From the NCBI RefSeq assembly GCF_007673235.1, contig NZ_VDZH01000001.1, positions 363,261-427,260 on the forward strand: DNA of 64,000 nucleotides, given 5' to 3'. Below, in pieces: positions 32,668 to 43,479 of the stretch (within the stretch, counting starts at the first letter, position 1; every line of letters begins with the position of its first letter). The DNA is from Curtobacterium pusillum (lineage in GTDB: Bacteria; Actinomycetota; Actinomycetes; Actinomycetales; Microbacteriaceae). A program made the position numbers and the translations under genes. The notes beneath the pieces are model-generated. The model was not told the origin of the DNA. It searched no databases and saw nothing but the letters and a program-made list of their open reading frames with translations.

Positions 32668-33996
32668 ATGGCAGACTCCATCCCTCACGTCCTCGTCCTC
32701 GGCGGCGGTTCCGCCGGCTACACCACCGTCAAGCAGCTCCAGAAGCACGCGGCCACGGTGCCGATGCGGATCACGCTGGTGGACCAGAACACGTACTACA
32801 CCTACCTGCCGTTCCTGCCGGAGGTCGCCGGCGGCCACATCGCCCCGAAGGACGTCACGGTCGAGCTGCGTCGCGCGCTCCGGAAGACCCGCGTCATCCA
32901 GGGCAAGGTCACCGGCATCTCGTCGGCCGACAAGACCGTCTCGATCGCCACGGCCGGTGGTGACGACCGCACGCTCGGCTACGACCAGCTCGTCGTCGCC
33001 CTCGGCTCGGTCACGCGCACGTTCCCGACCCCCGGGCTCGACGAGTACGGCGTCGGCTTCAAGAGCGTCGAGGAGGCCGCCTACGTGCGTGCGAAGCTCC
33101 TCGACAACATCGCGAAGGCCGCAGCCACCCGTGACGAGGACGAGCGCCGCCGCCTGCTCACGAGCATCTTCGTCGGCGGTGGCTACACCGGCGTCGAGGC
33201 GATCGGCGAGCTCTTCGACGTCTCGCAGGCCGCCATCAAGACCTACCCGTCGCTCGCGGGGGAGCACCCGCGCTGGGTGCTCATCGACGCGCTCGACCGT
33301 GTCGCGCCCGAGGTCGGCCCCGAACTGTCGAAGTGGACCCTCGAGGCCCTGCGCGCCCGCGGCATCGACGTCCGCCTGAAGACCACGATGCCCAGCTGTG
33401 AGGGCGGCGTCGTGAAGCTCTCCGACGGCGACGAATTCGCCACCGGGCTGCTCGTGTGGACGGCCGGCGTGAAGCCGAACCCGCTCCTCGACGCGTCCGA
33501 CCTGCCGCGCGGTCCGAAGGGGCACCTCGCCGCGAACGCGAAGCTCCAGGTCGAGAACGAGGAGACCCACGAGGTCGTCGCGGGTGTCTGGGGCCTCGGC
33601 GACGTCGCGCAGGTCCCCGACCTGACCGCCGACAAGCAGCCGGCGTACTACCCGCCGAACGCGCAGAACGCCGTCCGTCAGGCCGTGGTGGCTGCGGACA
33701 ACGTGGTCGCGACGATCACGGGCAAGCCCCTCGAGGAGTACCGCCACCCCTCGATCGGCACCGTTGCGTCGTACGGTGTCGCCAAGGGTGCCGCGAACAT
33801 CAAGGGCATCAAGATGACGAACCTGCTCGCGTGGCTCGCGCACCGCGCTTACCACGTGTACGCGATGCCGACGCTGAACCGGAAGGCCCGCATCGTCATC
33901 GGCTGGGTCACCGGTGCCGTGTCGGGTCGCGACGCGACCTCGCTCATCAAGGAGACGGACCCGCGCAGCAACTTCGTCGAGGCGTCGAAGAGCTAG
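32668..33996 (+). CDS. ndh: Type II NADH dehydrogenase (NDH-2)
   Basis: A 442-residue FAD-dependent NADH:menaquinone oxidoreductase acting at the inner membrane face. The FAD-binding Rossmann motif is VLVLGGGSAGYTTVKQL at about residues 8-24. The NADH-binding Rossmann motif is SIFVGGGYTGVEAIGEL near residue 170. GVWGLGDVAQVPD carries the second FAD contact, and YYPPNAQNAVRQAVV the quinone site. The C-terminal amphipathic helices (NLLAWLAHRAYHVYAMPT) give membrane attachment. ATG at 32668 follows TAGACC by 6 nt, an imperfect member of the leaderless pattern. Followed by a 650-bp repeat mosaic. Confidence 0.93.
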   Translation: MADSIPHVLVLGGGSAGYTTVKQLQKHAATVPMRITLVDQNTYYTYLPFLPEVAGGHIAPKDVTVELRRALRKTRVIQGKVTGISSADKTVSIATAGGDDRTLGYDQLVVALGSVTRTFPTPGLDEYGVGFKSVEEAAYVRAKLLDNIAKAAATRDEDERRRLLTSIFVGGGYTGVEAIGELFDVSQAAIKTYPSLAGEHPRWVLIDALDRVAPEVGPELSKWTLEALRARGIDVRLKTTMPSCEGGVVKLSDGDEFATGLLVWTAGVKPNPLLDASDLPRGPKGHLAANAKLQVENEETHEVVAGVWGLGDVAQVPDLTADKQPAYYPPNAQNAVRQAVVAADNVVATITGKPLEEYRHPSIGTVASYGVAKGAANIKGIKMTNLLAWLAHRAYHVYAMPTLNRKARIVIGWVTGAVSGRDATSLIKETDPRSNFVEASKS

Positions 33997-34010
33997 ACGC
34001 GACCGTCTGA

Positions 34011-34054
34011 CGGCCTGGAGGCGCGGTGCCAGCTGGCACCGCGCCTCCAGGCCG
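34011..34054. repeat. Perfect 44-bp family A palindrome
   Basis: Two 22-bp arms with no loop, centre CCAGCTGG, containing GGAGGCGCGGTGCCAG and complement. The central 32 bp recur exactly at 38477-38522. Confidence 0.95.
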
Positions 34055-34090
34055 TTGGTGGGTGCGTTGGGACGCACGCTGCCCGGCCGA

Positions 34091-34212
34091 CTCGGTACGA
34101 CATCCCCGAAGTCGTACGACAGCGCCGTTGTCGTCACGCCGCGTCTGCAACTGTTGCGCCCGCGCCCTTGCGACGACTCCGACGTCGTACGACACCGGAG
34201 TTGTCGCACCGG
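34091..34212. repeat. GTCGTACGAC-family palindromic element
   Basis: About 60-bp imperfect arms around GCAACTGTTGCGCC. GTCGTACGACA occurs on both sides. Second member of the family at 26736-26861. Confidence 0.75.
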
Positions 34213-34607
34213 CCGCCTCCCGGCTCGACCCGACGGCCGTTCGCGCGGGTGTTCCGACACCGCACGCGTCGATCGACAGGAGCGAAGTCGATGCATGCAC
34301 GCGCATCCCCTGCACGCGCATGTTCCGACACCGCACGCGTCGATCGACGAGCGCGGTGTCGCAACCACCCCACCGCGGCGCCCCGACCTACCGGAGTCGA
34401 GCGTCGATGGGGACCGAAGCGGCGGCGCGACGGTGACCCGACCTACCGGAGGTGACCCACGGGAGGCCGTGAGCAAAGCGAACCGGCGGGGCCCGACCTG
34501 CCGGAAGTGACCCAGGGGAGGCCGTGAGCGAAGCGAACTGGCCGCCACGAGGCGGTGGCGCCCCGAGCGGAGCGACGGCGCCACTCGCCGGGAAGGTACG
34601 AACGCGA

Positions 34608-34639
34608 AATGCCCCCGGACCGAAAGGTCAGGGGGCATT
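34608..34639 (-). terminator. tRNA-Leu terminator hairpin
   Basis: Stem AATGCCCCC plus GACC, loop GAAA, and complement, with one unpaired base on each side. It is downstream of the minus-strand tRNA. A TTTCG follows on that strand. Confidence 0.75.
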
Positions 34640-34648
34640 CATTTCGCG

Positions 34649-34734
34649 TGTCCGAGGGGGGACTTGAACCCCCACGCCCTAATACGGGCACTAGCACCTC
34701 AAGCTAGCGCGTCTACCAATTCCGCCACCCGGAC
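34649..34734 (-). tRNA. tRNA-Leu (GAG)
   Basis: An 86-nt class II tRNA. Acceptor 5' strand GTCCGGG pairs with CTCGGAC, and the discriminator base is A. The D-arm is TGGCGGAATTGGTAGACGCG. The anticodon loop CTTGAGGT gives GAG, which reads CUC and CUU. A variable arm follows, with TGCCC/GGGCG pairing. The T-arm is GTGGGGGTTCAAGTCC. The CCA end is not encoded. Confidence 0.95.
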
Positions 34735-34883
34735 AGGGTGTCTGGTGTCTGTTTCCCGGGTTTTCCCCGGCGTTCCTGCCGAGAGAAGACACTAGCACGG
34801 CTCTGAACGCACGATGAACACGGCCGCGCATCCCGGGCGCGTCCCGCGGAGTCACGGGCTCCGGCGGGGTCGGTGGTGACCGG

Positions 34884-34889
34884 TAGCGT
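34884..34889 (+). promoter_or_regulatory. -10 hexamer of M20 peptidase gene
   Basis: TAGCGT, 6 nt before ATG at 34896. Confidence 0.5.
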
Positions 34890-34895
34890 GGGGGC

Positions 34896-36212
34896 ATGAC
34901 GAACCCGGACGCGACGGTGACCGACCTCGAGACGACCGCTGCGATCGCACGCGACCTCATCCGCATCGACACGACGAACTGGGGCGAAGGGAAGTCCCGC
35001 GGCGAGACCGAGGCGGCGCACTACGTCGAGGCGAAGTTGCAGGCGCTCGGGCTCGAGCCGCAGCTGTTCGAGCCGGAGCCGGACCGGGTGAGCGTCGTCG
35101 CGAGGGTGCCGGGGCGCAACCGTGACAAGCCCGCGCTCGTCGTGCACGGACACCTCGACGTGGTGCCGGCGGACCCGGCGAACTGGTCGGTCGACCCGTT
35201 CGGTGGCGAGGTCAAGGACGGCATGCTCTGGGGCCGTGGTGCGGTCGACATGAAGAACATGGACGCGATGATGCTGACGTCCCTGGCCGACGTCATCGAG
35301 CAGCAGGGTGCTCCGGAGCGGGACCTCGTGATCGCGTACTTCGCCGACGAGGAAGCCGGTGGCGTGCTCGGGTCGCACCACGTCGTGGAGAACCACCCCG
35401 AGGTCTTCGCGGGTGCGAGCGCGGCGATCAGTGAGGTCGGTGGGTACTCGATCACGCTCGGCGACCGTCGGGCGTACCTGTTGCAGACCGGCGAGAAGGC
35501 CCTGATGTGGATCAAGCTCGTCGCGAAGGGCACGGCGGCGCACGGTTCGCACGTGATCCGCGACAACGCGGTGACGAAGCTCGCAGCGGCGGTCGCCCGC
35601 ATCGGCAGCGAGGAGTGGCCGGTCCGCCTGTCGGCGACGACGGACGCGATGGTGGCCGAGGTCGCCCGGTTCCTCGGGGTGGACCCCACGGTGACCGGTC
35701 CGGACGAGGTCGCACTGGCGACGGGCTCGGCCTCGCGGTTCATCCACGCGGCGCTGCACACGACCTCGAACCCGACGGTGCTGAACGCCGGGTACAAGCA
35801 CAACGTCATCCCGGACCAGGCCGAGGCGCTCGTCGACATCCGGTGCCTGCCGGGCGACGAGGAGTCCGTGCTCGCCCGCGTGCGGGAGCTCGCCGGCGAC
35901 GACGTCGAGGTCGTGATGTCCTTCCGTGACATCGGGCTGGAGCAGGACTTCGGCGGCCCGCTGGTCGACGCCGTGCGAGACGTCCTCGGGCGCCACGACC
36001 CGGGTGCGCCGGTGCTGCCGTACCTGCTGTCGGGCGGCACGGACAACAAGGCGCTGTCGACGCTCGGGATCGCGGGCTACGGCTTCGTGCCGCTGCAGCT
36101 GCCGGCCGGCGTGGACTTCCCGGCGATGTTCCACGGGGTTGACGAGCGCGTGCCCCTGGACTCGCTCGCGTTCGGGCGTCGTGTCCTCGGGGACCTGCTC
36201 GCCACGTACTGA
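34896..36212 (+). CDS. M20/M25/M40 family metallo-hydrolase
   Basis: A 438-residue zinc exopeptidase/deacylase of the ArgE/DapE/dipeptidase group. Metal ligands are His and Asp in ALVVHGHLDVVPADP (about residue 80) and Asp in WGRGAVDMKNMDAMM. The catalytic and metal Glu pair is in YFADEEAGGVLGSHH. A dimerisation domain is inserted at about residues 205-320. The C-terminal His is in MFHGVDERVPLDS. Likely cuts N-acyl amino acids or dipeptides; it is not clearly DapE. Start ATG fits the leaderless spacing. Monocistronic, followed by the uppP-mshC pair. Confidence 0.88.
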   Translation: MTNPDATVTDLETTAAIARDLIRIDTTNWGEGKSRGETEAAHYVEAKLQALGLEPQLFEPEPDRVSVVARVPGRNRDKPALVVHGHLDVVPADPANWSVDPFGGEVKDGMLWGRGAVDMKNMDAMMLTSLADVIEQQGAPERDLVIAYFADEEAGGVLGSHHVVENHPEVFAGASAAISEVGGYSITLGDRRAYLLQTGEKALMWIKLVAKGTAAHGSHVIRDNAVTKLAAAVARIGSEEWPVRLSATTDAMVAEVARFLGVDPTVTGPDEVALATGSASRFIHAALHTTSNPTVLNAGYKHNVIPDQAEALVDIRCLPGDEESVLARVRELAGDDVEVVMSFRDIGLEQDFGGPLVDAVRDVLGRHDPGAPVLPYLLSGGTDNKALSTLGIAGYGFVPLQLPAGVDFPAMFHGVDERVPLDSLAFGRRVLGDLLATY

Positions 36213-36273
36213 TATTGTTGATGGTCGCCATCGTGGCGGTGTTCTGACCGACCTCCTGTGAAAGGCCCGCACG

Positions 36274-37104
36274 ATGCACATCCTCGAGGCGATCTTCCTC
36301 GGCTTCGTCCAGGGGCTCACCGAGTTCCTGCCCGTCTCGTCGAGCGCCCACCTCCGGATCGTGGGGCTGTTCCTGCCCGACGCGAAGGACCCCGGGGCCG
36401 CCTTCACCGCGGTCACCCAGCTCGGCACCGAGACGGCCGTCCTGATCTACTTCTGGAAGGACATCACGCGGATCATCGGGCGCTGGTTCCGTTCGGTGTT
36501 CCGACGCGACGTCCCGAAGGGCGACCCCGACGTCCGCCTGGGCTGGCTCGTGATCCTCGGGACGATCCCGATCGGCATCGCGGGGCTCGTGCTGAGGGAC
36601 TCGATCGAGACCACGTTCCGGTCGCTCTGGATCGTGGCGATCGTCCTCATCGTGTTCGGCATCGTGCTCGGGGTCCTCGACGTCGTCGGCAAGAAGGTCC
36701 GGCGGATCGAGCACATGACGTTCGGAGGCGGCATCCTGATCGGCCTCGCGCAGATGCTGGCCCTCGTGCCCGGTGTCTCGCGGTCGGGTGCGACGGTCTC
36801 GATGGGCCTCGCGCTCGGCTACACCCGTCCGGCGGCGGCGCGCTTCGCGTTCCTGCTCGCCGTGCCCGCGGTCTTCCTGTCCGGCCTGTACGAGGCCGCG
36901 ACGAGCCTCGGGGACACCGGAGCACCGTTCGGCATCGCGGACACGCTGATCGCGACGGTGGTGGCGTTCGTCGTCGGCTTCGTGGTGATCGCGGCCTTCA
37001 TGAACTACATCAGCAAGCGCAGCTTCATGCCGTTCGTCGTCTACCGCATCGCACTCGGTATCGTTCTCCTCGTGTTGTTGTCGCTCGGAGTGATCCAGCC
37101 GTGA
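36274..37104 (+). CDS. uppP: Undecaprenyl-diphosphatase
   Basis: Membrane enzyme of 276 residues that recycles undecaprenyl pyrophosphate to the lipid carrier for cell wall synthesis. The signature [18 protein letters not shown] is at residues 10-27, and the second conserved loop [18 protein letters not shown] is near residue 165. About eight membrane helices are predicted. ATG is preceded by GAAAGG. A -10 candidate TATTGT (36213-36218) gives a leader of about 50 nt that includes the small dyad GATGGTCGCCATC. It overlaps mshC by 4 bp. Confidence 0.95.
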   Translation: MHILEAIFLGFVQGLTEFLPVSSSAHLRIVGLFLPDAKDPGAAFTAVTQLGTETAVLIYFWKDITRIIGRWFRSVFRRDVPKGDPDVRLGWLVILGTIPIGIAGLVLRDSIETTFRSLWIVAIVLIVFGIVLGVLDVVGKKVRRIEHMTFGGGILIGLAQMLALVPGVSRSGATVSMGLALGYTRPAAARFAFLLAVPAVFLSGLYEAATSLGDTGAPFGIADTLIATVVAFVVGFVVIAAFMNYISKRSFMPFVVYRIALGIVLLVLLSLGVIQP

Positions 37105-38345
37105 GGGCCTGGCAGGTCCCGTCCGTCCCCGAAGTCCCCGGTTCCGCGCCCCGACCCGTCGTGCACGACACGGCGACCGGCAAGCCCGTCGACCCGACCG
37201 GCGGCGAGGAACGCGCCGCGCTCTACGTGTGCGGCATCACCCCGTACGACGCCACCCACCTCGGGCACGCGGCGACCTACTTGGCGTTCGACACGCTCGG
37301 CCGGGTCTGGCGCGACGCGGGGCTCGAGGTCGAGTACGCGCAGAACACCACGGACGTCGACGACCCGCTGCTCGAGCGTGCGGCCCGCGACGGCGTCGAC
37401 TGGCGCGAACTCGCCGCGTCGCAGATCGACCTGTTCCGCCGGGACATGGAAGCGCTGCGCATCCTGCCGCCGGACGACTACGTGGCCGTCACCGACGAGG
37501 TCGAGCGGGTCGCCGAGGCGGTCGCCTTCCTGCAGGAGACCGGGTACGCCTACGACGTCCCCACCGCGGACTCGGAGGGCGAGGACGTCTACTTCGACGT
37601 CAACCGTCCGACCGAGGCCTGGTCCCTCGGTGACGAGAGCGGCCTCGACCGCGAGACGATGCTCCGCCTGGCCGGAGAGCGTGGCGGCGACCCGGACCGC
37701 CCCGGCAAGCGCGACCCGCTGGACCCACTGCTCTGGCGGGCTGCCCGCGCAGGGGAGCCGAGCTGGGACACCGTCCTCGGTGCCGGACGCCCGGGCTGGC
37801 ACATCGAGTGCAGCGTCATCGCCGGCGACCGCCTCGGGTTGCCGATCAGCGTGCAGGGCGGCGGCAGCGACCTCGTCTTCCCGCACCACGAGATGAGCGC
37901 CGGGCACGCCGCCGCGCTCGCGCACCAGCCGCTCGCGCACGCCTACGTGCACACCGGGATGATCGCCTACCAGGGCGAGAAGATCTCGAAGTCGCTCGGC
38001 AACCTCGTCACGGTGCGGGGGCTGCTCGACGGCGGCGCCGACCCGCGGGCGATCCGGCTCGCGTTGCTGTCGCACAAGTACTCCGACGACTGGGAGTGGT
38101 TCGACTCCGAGCTCGCCAGTGCCGTGACCCGACTGGCGACCTGGGACGCCTGGGCGTCCGGTGCCGACGCCGGGCACGCGGACGACGCCGCCGAGGTGGT
38201 CGCGCGGGTTCGTGCCCGCGTCGCGGACGACCTCGACACGCCCGGTGCGGTCGCGGCCGTCGACACGGCGATCGCCGGCGGCACCGCGGTGACGCCGGAG
38301 CTCGTCGACCTGGTCGACGCACTGCTCGGCATCCGCCTGGGCTGA
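37101..38345 (+). CDS. mshC: Mycothiol ligase MshC (L-cysteine:GlcN-Ins ligase)
   Basis: ATP-dependent ligase of 414 residues joining L-cysteine to GlcN-inositol in mycothiol synthesis. It is a paralogue of cysteinyl-tRNA synthetase. [20 protein letters not shown] is the Cys zinc ligand plus HIGH-type motif near residue 45. [14 protein letters not shown] and [12 protein letters not shown] carry further zinc and Cys-pocket residues. KISKSLGN is the KMSKS motif near residue 295. It lacks the anticodon-binding domain, which separates it from CysS. GTG at 37101 overlaps the uppP stop (GTGA). Convergent with the PAC2 gene across two inverted repeats. Confidence 0.94.
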   Translation: MRAWQVPSVPEVPGSAPRPVVHDTATGKPVDPTGGEERAALYVCGITPYDATHLGHAATYLAFDTLGRVWRDAGLEVEYAQNTTDVDDPLLERAARDGVDWRELAASQIDLFRRDMEALRILPPDDYVAVTDEVERVAEAVAFLQETGYAYDVPTADSEGEDVYFDVNRPTEAWSLGDESGLDRETMLRLAGERGGDPDRPGKRDPLDPLLWRAARAGEPSWDTVLGAGRPGWHIECSVIAGDRLGLPISVQGGGSDLVFPHHEMSAGHAAALAHQPLAHAYVHTGMIAYQGEKISKSLGNLVTVRGLLDGGADPRAIRLALLSHKYSDDWEWFDSELASAVTRLATWDAWASGADAGHADDAAEVVARVRARVADDLDTPGAVAAVDTAIAGGTAVTPELVDLVDALLGIRLG

Positions 38346-38346
38346 C

Positions 38347-38460
38347 GCGCGGGGCGCAGGGCCGCGGGGCCCCTCGGGCGCGAGGTCGCGAGGTCGCACG
38401 ACGTGCCGCGCGGACGGCACGCGGACGGCAGTCTCCGCGACCTCGCGTGGCGCCCCGCGC
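38347..38460. repeat. Inverted repeat between mshC and PAC2
   Basis: Outer 11-bp arms GCGCGGGGCGC (38347-38357) and complement (38450-38460) enclose CGCGAGGTCGCG-type inner repeats. It lies immediately before the family A palindrome. Confidence 0.7.
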
Positions 38461-38476
38461 CCGACGCGACCCCCTG

Positions 38477-38522
38477 ACGGACTGGAGGCGCGGTGCCAGC
38501 TGGCACCGCGCCTCCAGTCCGT
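38477..38522. repeat. Perfect 46-bp family A palindrome
   Basis: Two 23-bp arms with no loop, centre CCAGCTGG. The core GGAGGCGCGGTGCCAG is identical to the copy at 34011-34054; the flanks differ (GACTG instead of GCCTG). Confidence 0.95.
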
Positions 38523-38535
38523 CTGTGGGACGGGT

Positions 38536-39465
38536 CTACTGCGGCGGCTGCGGCGGACGGAACCCCTCGCCGCCGGCCGTGCCGCCGTCCTTGCCGTCCT
38601 TGCGCTCCCGACGGCGCAGGTACTGCTCGAACTCCTGCGCGATGGCGTCACCGGAGGCCTCGGGCGAGTCGACCGTGTCACGGGCCTGCTCGAGCTGGCC
38701 GATGTAGGACGCCATGTCCTCGTCGTCGGCCGCGAGGGCGTCGATGCCCTCCTCCCACTCGGTCGCGTCGTCGAGCAGCGAACCGCGCGGCACGGTGACG
38801 TCGGTGAGCTCCTCGATCTTGTCGAGCAGCGACAGGGTGGCCTTGGGCGACGGCGAGTTGTGCACGTAGTGCGGCACCGAGGCCCAGAGCGACAGGGTGG
38901 TCAGGCCGGCCTTGTCCATGGCGTCGGCGAGCACCCCGAGGATGCCCGTCGGTCCCTCGTAGGACGAGCGGTCGACGTCGAACGCGGCGCGCACGCCGGC
39001 GTTCTCGCTCGACACGAACACCGAGATCGGCCGGGTGTGCGGAACATCGGCGAGCATCGCACCGACGAAGACCACGGCGTCGATGGAGTAGACGTCGGCG
39101 AGGTCGATGATCTCGGCGCAGAACCCTCGCCAGGTGCGCGAGGGCTCCGGGCCGACGAGGACGAAGACGTCGCGCTCGGTGGGGGAGCCGGTCGCGCCGA
39201 TCACGGGACGCCCCTCGGCACCGGGGCCGTGCAGGACGATGCGGGGCCACTGGACGCCGCGCCCGCCGTTCTCGTCGGTGCCGACGTTCGGACGGTTGAA
39301 CTGGTAGTCGACGTACCGCTCGCCGTCGAGCTCGCGCAGCTCGTCGAGTTCGAGCGACTCGACGATGCGCCTGGCGAGACCGCTCGCCGCTTCTCCGGCG
39401 TCGTTCCAGCCCTCGAACGCGACGACGAGCAGTCGTCCGTCGCTGAAGGGGGAGTGCTGTGGCAC
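38536..39465 (-). CDS. PAC2 family protein (proteasome-assembly-chaperone-like)
   Basis: A 309-residue protein of the PAC2 superfamily, widespread beside mshC and uppP in actinobacteria. Conserved parts are LLVVAFEGWNDAGEAASGLA near residue 15, VLVGPEPSRTWRGFCAEI and SLWASVPHYV with Ser-Leu-Trp-Ala. The C-terminal quarter is an acidic to basic helical tail ending KDGKDGGTAGGEGFRPPQPPQ. Function is unknown despite the family name; there is no proteasome in this window. GTG at 39465 is preceded by AGGAGG 8 nt away. A -10 candidate TATCCT (39541-39546, minus) gives a roughly 70-nt leader. Confidence 0.85.
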   Translation of the reverse strand: MPQHSPFSDGRLLVVAFEGWNDAGEAASGLARRIVESLELDELRELDGERYVDYQFNRPNVGTDENGGRGVQWPRIVLHGPGAEGRPVIGATGSPTERDVFVLVGPEPSRTWRGFCAEIIDLADVYSIDAVVFVGAMLADVPHTRPISVFVSSENAGVRAAFDVDRSSYEGPTGILGVLADAMDKAGLTTLSLWASVPHYVHNSPSPKATLSLLDKIEELTDVTVPRGSLLDDATEWEEGIDALAADDEDMASYIGQLEQARDTVDSPEASGDAIAQEFEQYLRRRERKDGKDGGTAGGEGFRPPQPPQ

Positions 39466-39611
39466 GGACGGGACCTCCTGGTGGTGGAGCGGGGCGGGAG
39501 CGGCGCAGGCCGCACTCGGCCGGACACGATTCAGGCAACAAGGATAGGGCCGCTGGCGTTCCCCGCGCCCGCCCGTCCGCGCTGAGCGGAAAGCGCGTCG
39601 GACCGCCCCGG

Positions 39612-39617
39612 TAGACT
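39612..39617 (+). promoter_or_regulatory. -10 hexamer of HAD-trmI operon
   Basis: TAGACT, 8 nt before GTG at 39626. Confidence 0.55.
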
Positions 39618-39625
39618 CGTCGCCC

Positions 39626-41412
<1,787 letters not shown>

Positions 41413-41422
41413 GCTACGCGAC

Positions 41423-42385
41423 GTGCCCGTCCTGCATCGAACGGAAAGAGGGTCCGTGCGCACCATCCCCGCACTCCTGGTCACCATCGGCCTCGCCGCA
41501 GCGCTCACCGGCTGCGCGTCCAGCGGGGCCGGCACGACGCCGTCGAGCTGTGCCGCTCCCGGTGCCGCGTCCGAGGCGGTGACCGCCACCGGTTCGTTCG
41601 GCAAGGAGCCGAAGGTCTCCGTCCCGAGCGGCCTCACCACGAAGGGCACGCAGGTCTCCGTGCTGCGGACCGGCGACGGGCGCGAGGTCGAGGACGGCAC
41701 CCCCGTCGTCATCGAGTACACCCTGGTCGACGGCGCCACGGGTGAGGTCGCACAGACCAGCGGCTACTCCGGGCAGACCGCCCCGATCACCGCCGGCGCC
41801 GACAACTACGGTGCCCTCGGTGCCGCGCTCGAGTGCGCGCACGTCGGCGACCGCCTGGCCGTCGCCCTGCCGAAGAGCGCCCTGAGCTCCGGTTCCACCG
41901 GCGACACCGGCACGAGCTCCAAGAAGACCGAGGACGCCGTCATCGCCGTCATCGACGTCAAGAAGGCCTTCGACGCCCGCGCCACCGGGACGCCGCAGCT
42001 CGCGGGCGACAAGATGCCCGCCGTGGTGCTCGCCCCGTCCGGCGCCCCCGGCATCACGATCCCGTCGTGGAAGGCGCCGTCCTCCGACGAGACCCACCTG
42101 CTCCGCAAGGGCTCCGGTGCCGAGCTGACCGCGAAGGACACCGCGCTCATCAAGTACACCGCCGTCACGTGGGGAACGGACGGCGCGGACGCCACCGTCG
42201 CCGGCTCCAGCTGGACCGACGGCTCGGGCGCGCAGACCGTGCCGCTCGCCAAGGGCCAGGTCGCTGAGGGCGTCCGGAACGCCATCGTCGGACATCGCGT
42301 CGGTGACCAGGTGCTCGCGATCGTCCACCAGCAGGGCACCGCGTACGCGTACGTGATCGACGTCCTCGGGAAGATCTCGAGCTGA
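41423..42385 (+). CDS. FKBP-type peptidyl-prolyl isomerase, lipoprotein
   Basis: A 320-residue exported lipoprotein with two FKBP-like domains. The signal segment VRTIPALLVTIGLAAALTGC ends in a lipobox (LTGC), so it would be anchored outside the membrane. Domain 1 spans about residues 60-175 (GREVEDGTPVVIEYTLVDGA). Domain 2 spans about residues 215-318 (LLRKGSGAELTAKDTALIKY and VPLAKGQVAEGVRNAIVGHRVGDQVLAIV). It helps fold secreted proteins. GTG at 41423 fits the leaderless spacing. GTG at 41456, with AAAGAGG upstream, gives a shorter classical signal (309 residues) and is a credible alternative. Confidence 0.88.
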   Translation: MPVLHRTERGSVRTIPALLVTIGLAAALTGCASSGAGTTPSSCAAPGAASEAVTATGSFGKEPKVSVPSGLTTKGTQVSVLRTGDGREVEDGTPVVIEYTLVDGATGEVAQTSGYSGQTAPITAGADNYGALGAALECAHVGDRLAVALPKSALSSGSTGDTGTSSKKTEDAVIAVIDVKKAFDARATGTPQLAGDKMPAVVLAPSGAPGITIPSWKAPSSDETHLLRKGSGAELTAKDTALIKYTAVTWGTDGADATVAGSSWTDGSGAQTVPLAKGQVAEGVRNAIVGHRVGDQVLAIVHQQGTAYAYVIDVLGKISS

Positions 42386-42411
42386 CCCCTCTCGACCGTC
42401 CACTGACCGCG

Positions 42412-42439
42412 GCGCGGGTGCACTTCGGTGCACCCGCGC
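42412..42439 (+). terminator. FKBP terminator hairpin
   Basis: Perfect 12-bp stem GCGCGGGTGCAC with a TTCG tetraloop. It ends 6 bp before the pafB -10. Confidence 0.85.
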
Positions 42440-42444
42440 TGCCG

Positions 42445-42450
42445 TAGGAT
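42445..42450 (+). promoter_or_regulatory. -10 hexamer of pafBC operon
   Basis: TAGGAT, 6 nt before GTG at 42457. Confidence 0.55.
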
Positions 42451-42456
42451 CGGCTC

Positions 42457-43479
42457 GTGCCAGCGACCCGTGTGCCCCGTGTGCCTGCCGAGGAACGGCT
42501 GTTCAGCCTGGTGCTCGCGCTGCTCTCGACGGAGTCCGGGCTGACGAAGTCCGAGATCCTCGCGAACGTGCAGGGCTACCGCCAGCGGTTCACGACCGGC
42601 GGCGACAACGCCTCGCTGGAGCGCCAGTTCGAACGAGACAAGGACGACGTCCGCGAGCTCGGCATCCCGCTCGAGACGATCGAGACCCCGGGTGCGGCGG
42701 GGAACAACCAGACGCTGCGGTACCGGATCCCGAAGGGCGAGTACGACCTGCCCGTCGACGTCCGCTTCACGCCGGACGAGTCCGCGCTGCTGTCGCTCGC
42801 GGCGATGGCCTGGCGCGAGGGTGCGCTCTCCGCCGACTCCCGACGGGGGCTCCTCAAGGTGCGTTCCGCCGGGTCGGAGGACGACGAGGGTGCCGGTGCG
42901 CTCGGCGTCGACGCCTACGCCCCGCGCCTCCGGGCGCGCGACGTCGCGTTCGAGCCGCTCCGCGCGGCACTCGACCGTGCGGCGGCCGTCCGGTTCGACT
43001 ACATCACGCCCGGCCAGCACGAGGCCCGACGTCGTCAGGTTGCACCCCTCGCGCTGGTCCAGCACGGCGGGCGGTGGATGCTCGCGGCGCACGAGTTCGC
43101 CAGCGACTCTGACAAGAACTACCTGCTGTCGCGGATCGTCGGACCGGTCACCCCGTACGAGGTCGGGCAGCACCCGGCACCCGCCGGCGCCGGGGAGCGC
43201 ACGCTCACCGAGCTCGAGCGCATCTGGGCGTCCCGCACCGCGCGGATCCGGGTCGCGCCGGGGTCCGACGCCGAACGACGCCTCGCGCGCCGCCGGGACA
43301 CCGAGACCGACGACGCCGGGGTGCTCGTGCTGCACCACGTCGACCCGCAGATCCTCGCCGAGGAACTCGCCGCCTTCGGACCGGAGGTCCAGGTCCTCGA
43401 GCCTGCCGACCTGCGCGACCGCGTGACCTCGCGTCTCCGCGCCCTCGTCGCCGACCACGAAGGGACGGACCGTGGCTGA
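42457..43479 (+). CDS. pafB: WYL-domain transcriptional regulator PafB
   Basis: A 340-residue regulator. With PafC it forms the heterodimeric DNA-damage activator known from mycobacteria. An N-terminal winged helix (about residues 8-75, ERLFSLVLALLSTESGLTKS) is followed by a middle domain. The WYL domain begins near RFDYITPGQHEARR. The canonical WYL tripeptide is degenerate (GRWMLAAHEF). The C-terminal WCX domain covers about residues 255-340. GTG start, leaderless spacing. It overlaps pafC by 8 bp. The Pup ligase and proteasome genes that gave the locus its name are absent beside it. Confidence 0.9.
   Translation: MPATRVPRVPAEERLFSLVLALLSTESGLTKSEILANVQGYRQRFTTGGDNASLERQFERDKDDVRELGIPLETIETPGAAGNNQTLRYRIPKGEYDLPVDVRFTPDESALLSLAAMAWREGALSADSRRGLLKVRSAGSEDDEGAGALGVDAYAPRLRARDVAFEPLRAALDRAAAVRFDYITPGQHEARRRQVAPLALVQHGGRWMLAAHEFASDSDKNYLLSRIVGPVTPYEVGQHPAPAGAGERTLTELERIWASRTARIRVAPGSDAERRLARRRDTETDDAGVLVLHHVDPQILAEELAAFGPEVQVLEPADLRDRVTSRLRALVADHEGTDRG

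Larger units (their letters stand above)
33997..34648. repeat. 650-bp intergenic repeat mosaic
   Basis: No gene is visible in this gap. It holds, in order: a perfect family A palindrome (34011-34054), a GTCGTACGAC-family element (34091-34212), a 27-bp direct repeat GTTCCGACACCGCACGCGTC... at 34251-34277 and 34322-34348, and a roughly 54-bp tandem pair (34437-34545). The tandem pair contains GGAGGCCGTGAGC and AAGCGAAC. The tRNA terminator comes last. It lies between ndh (plus) and tRNA-Leu (minus). Confidence 0.85.
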
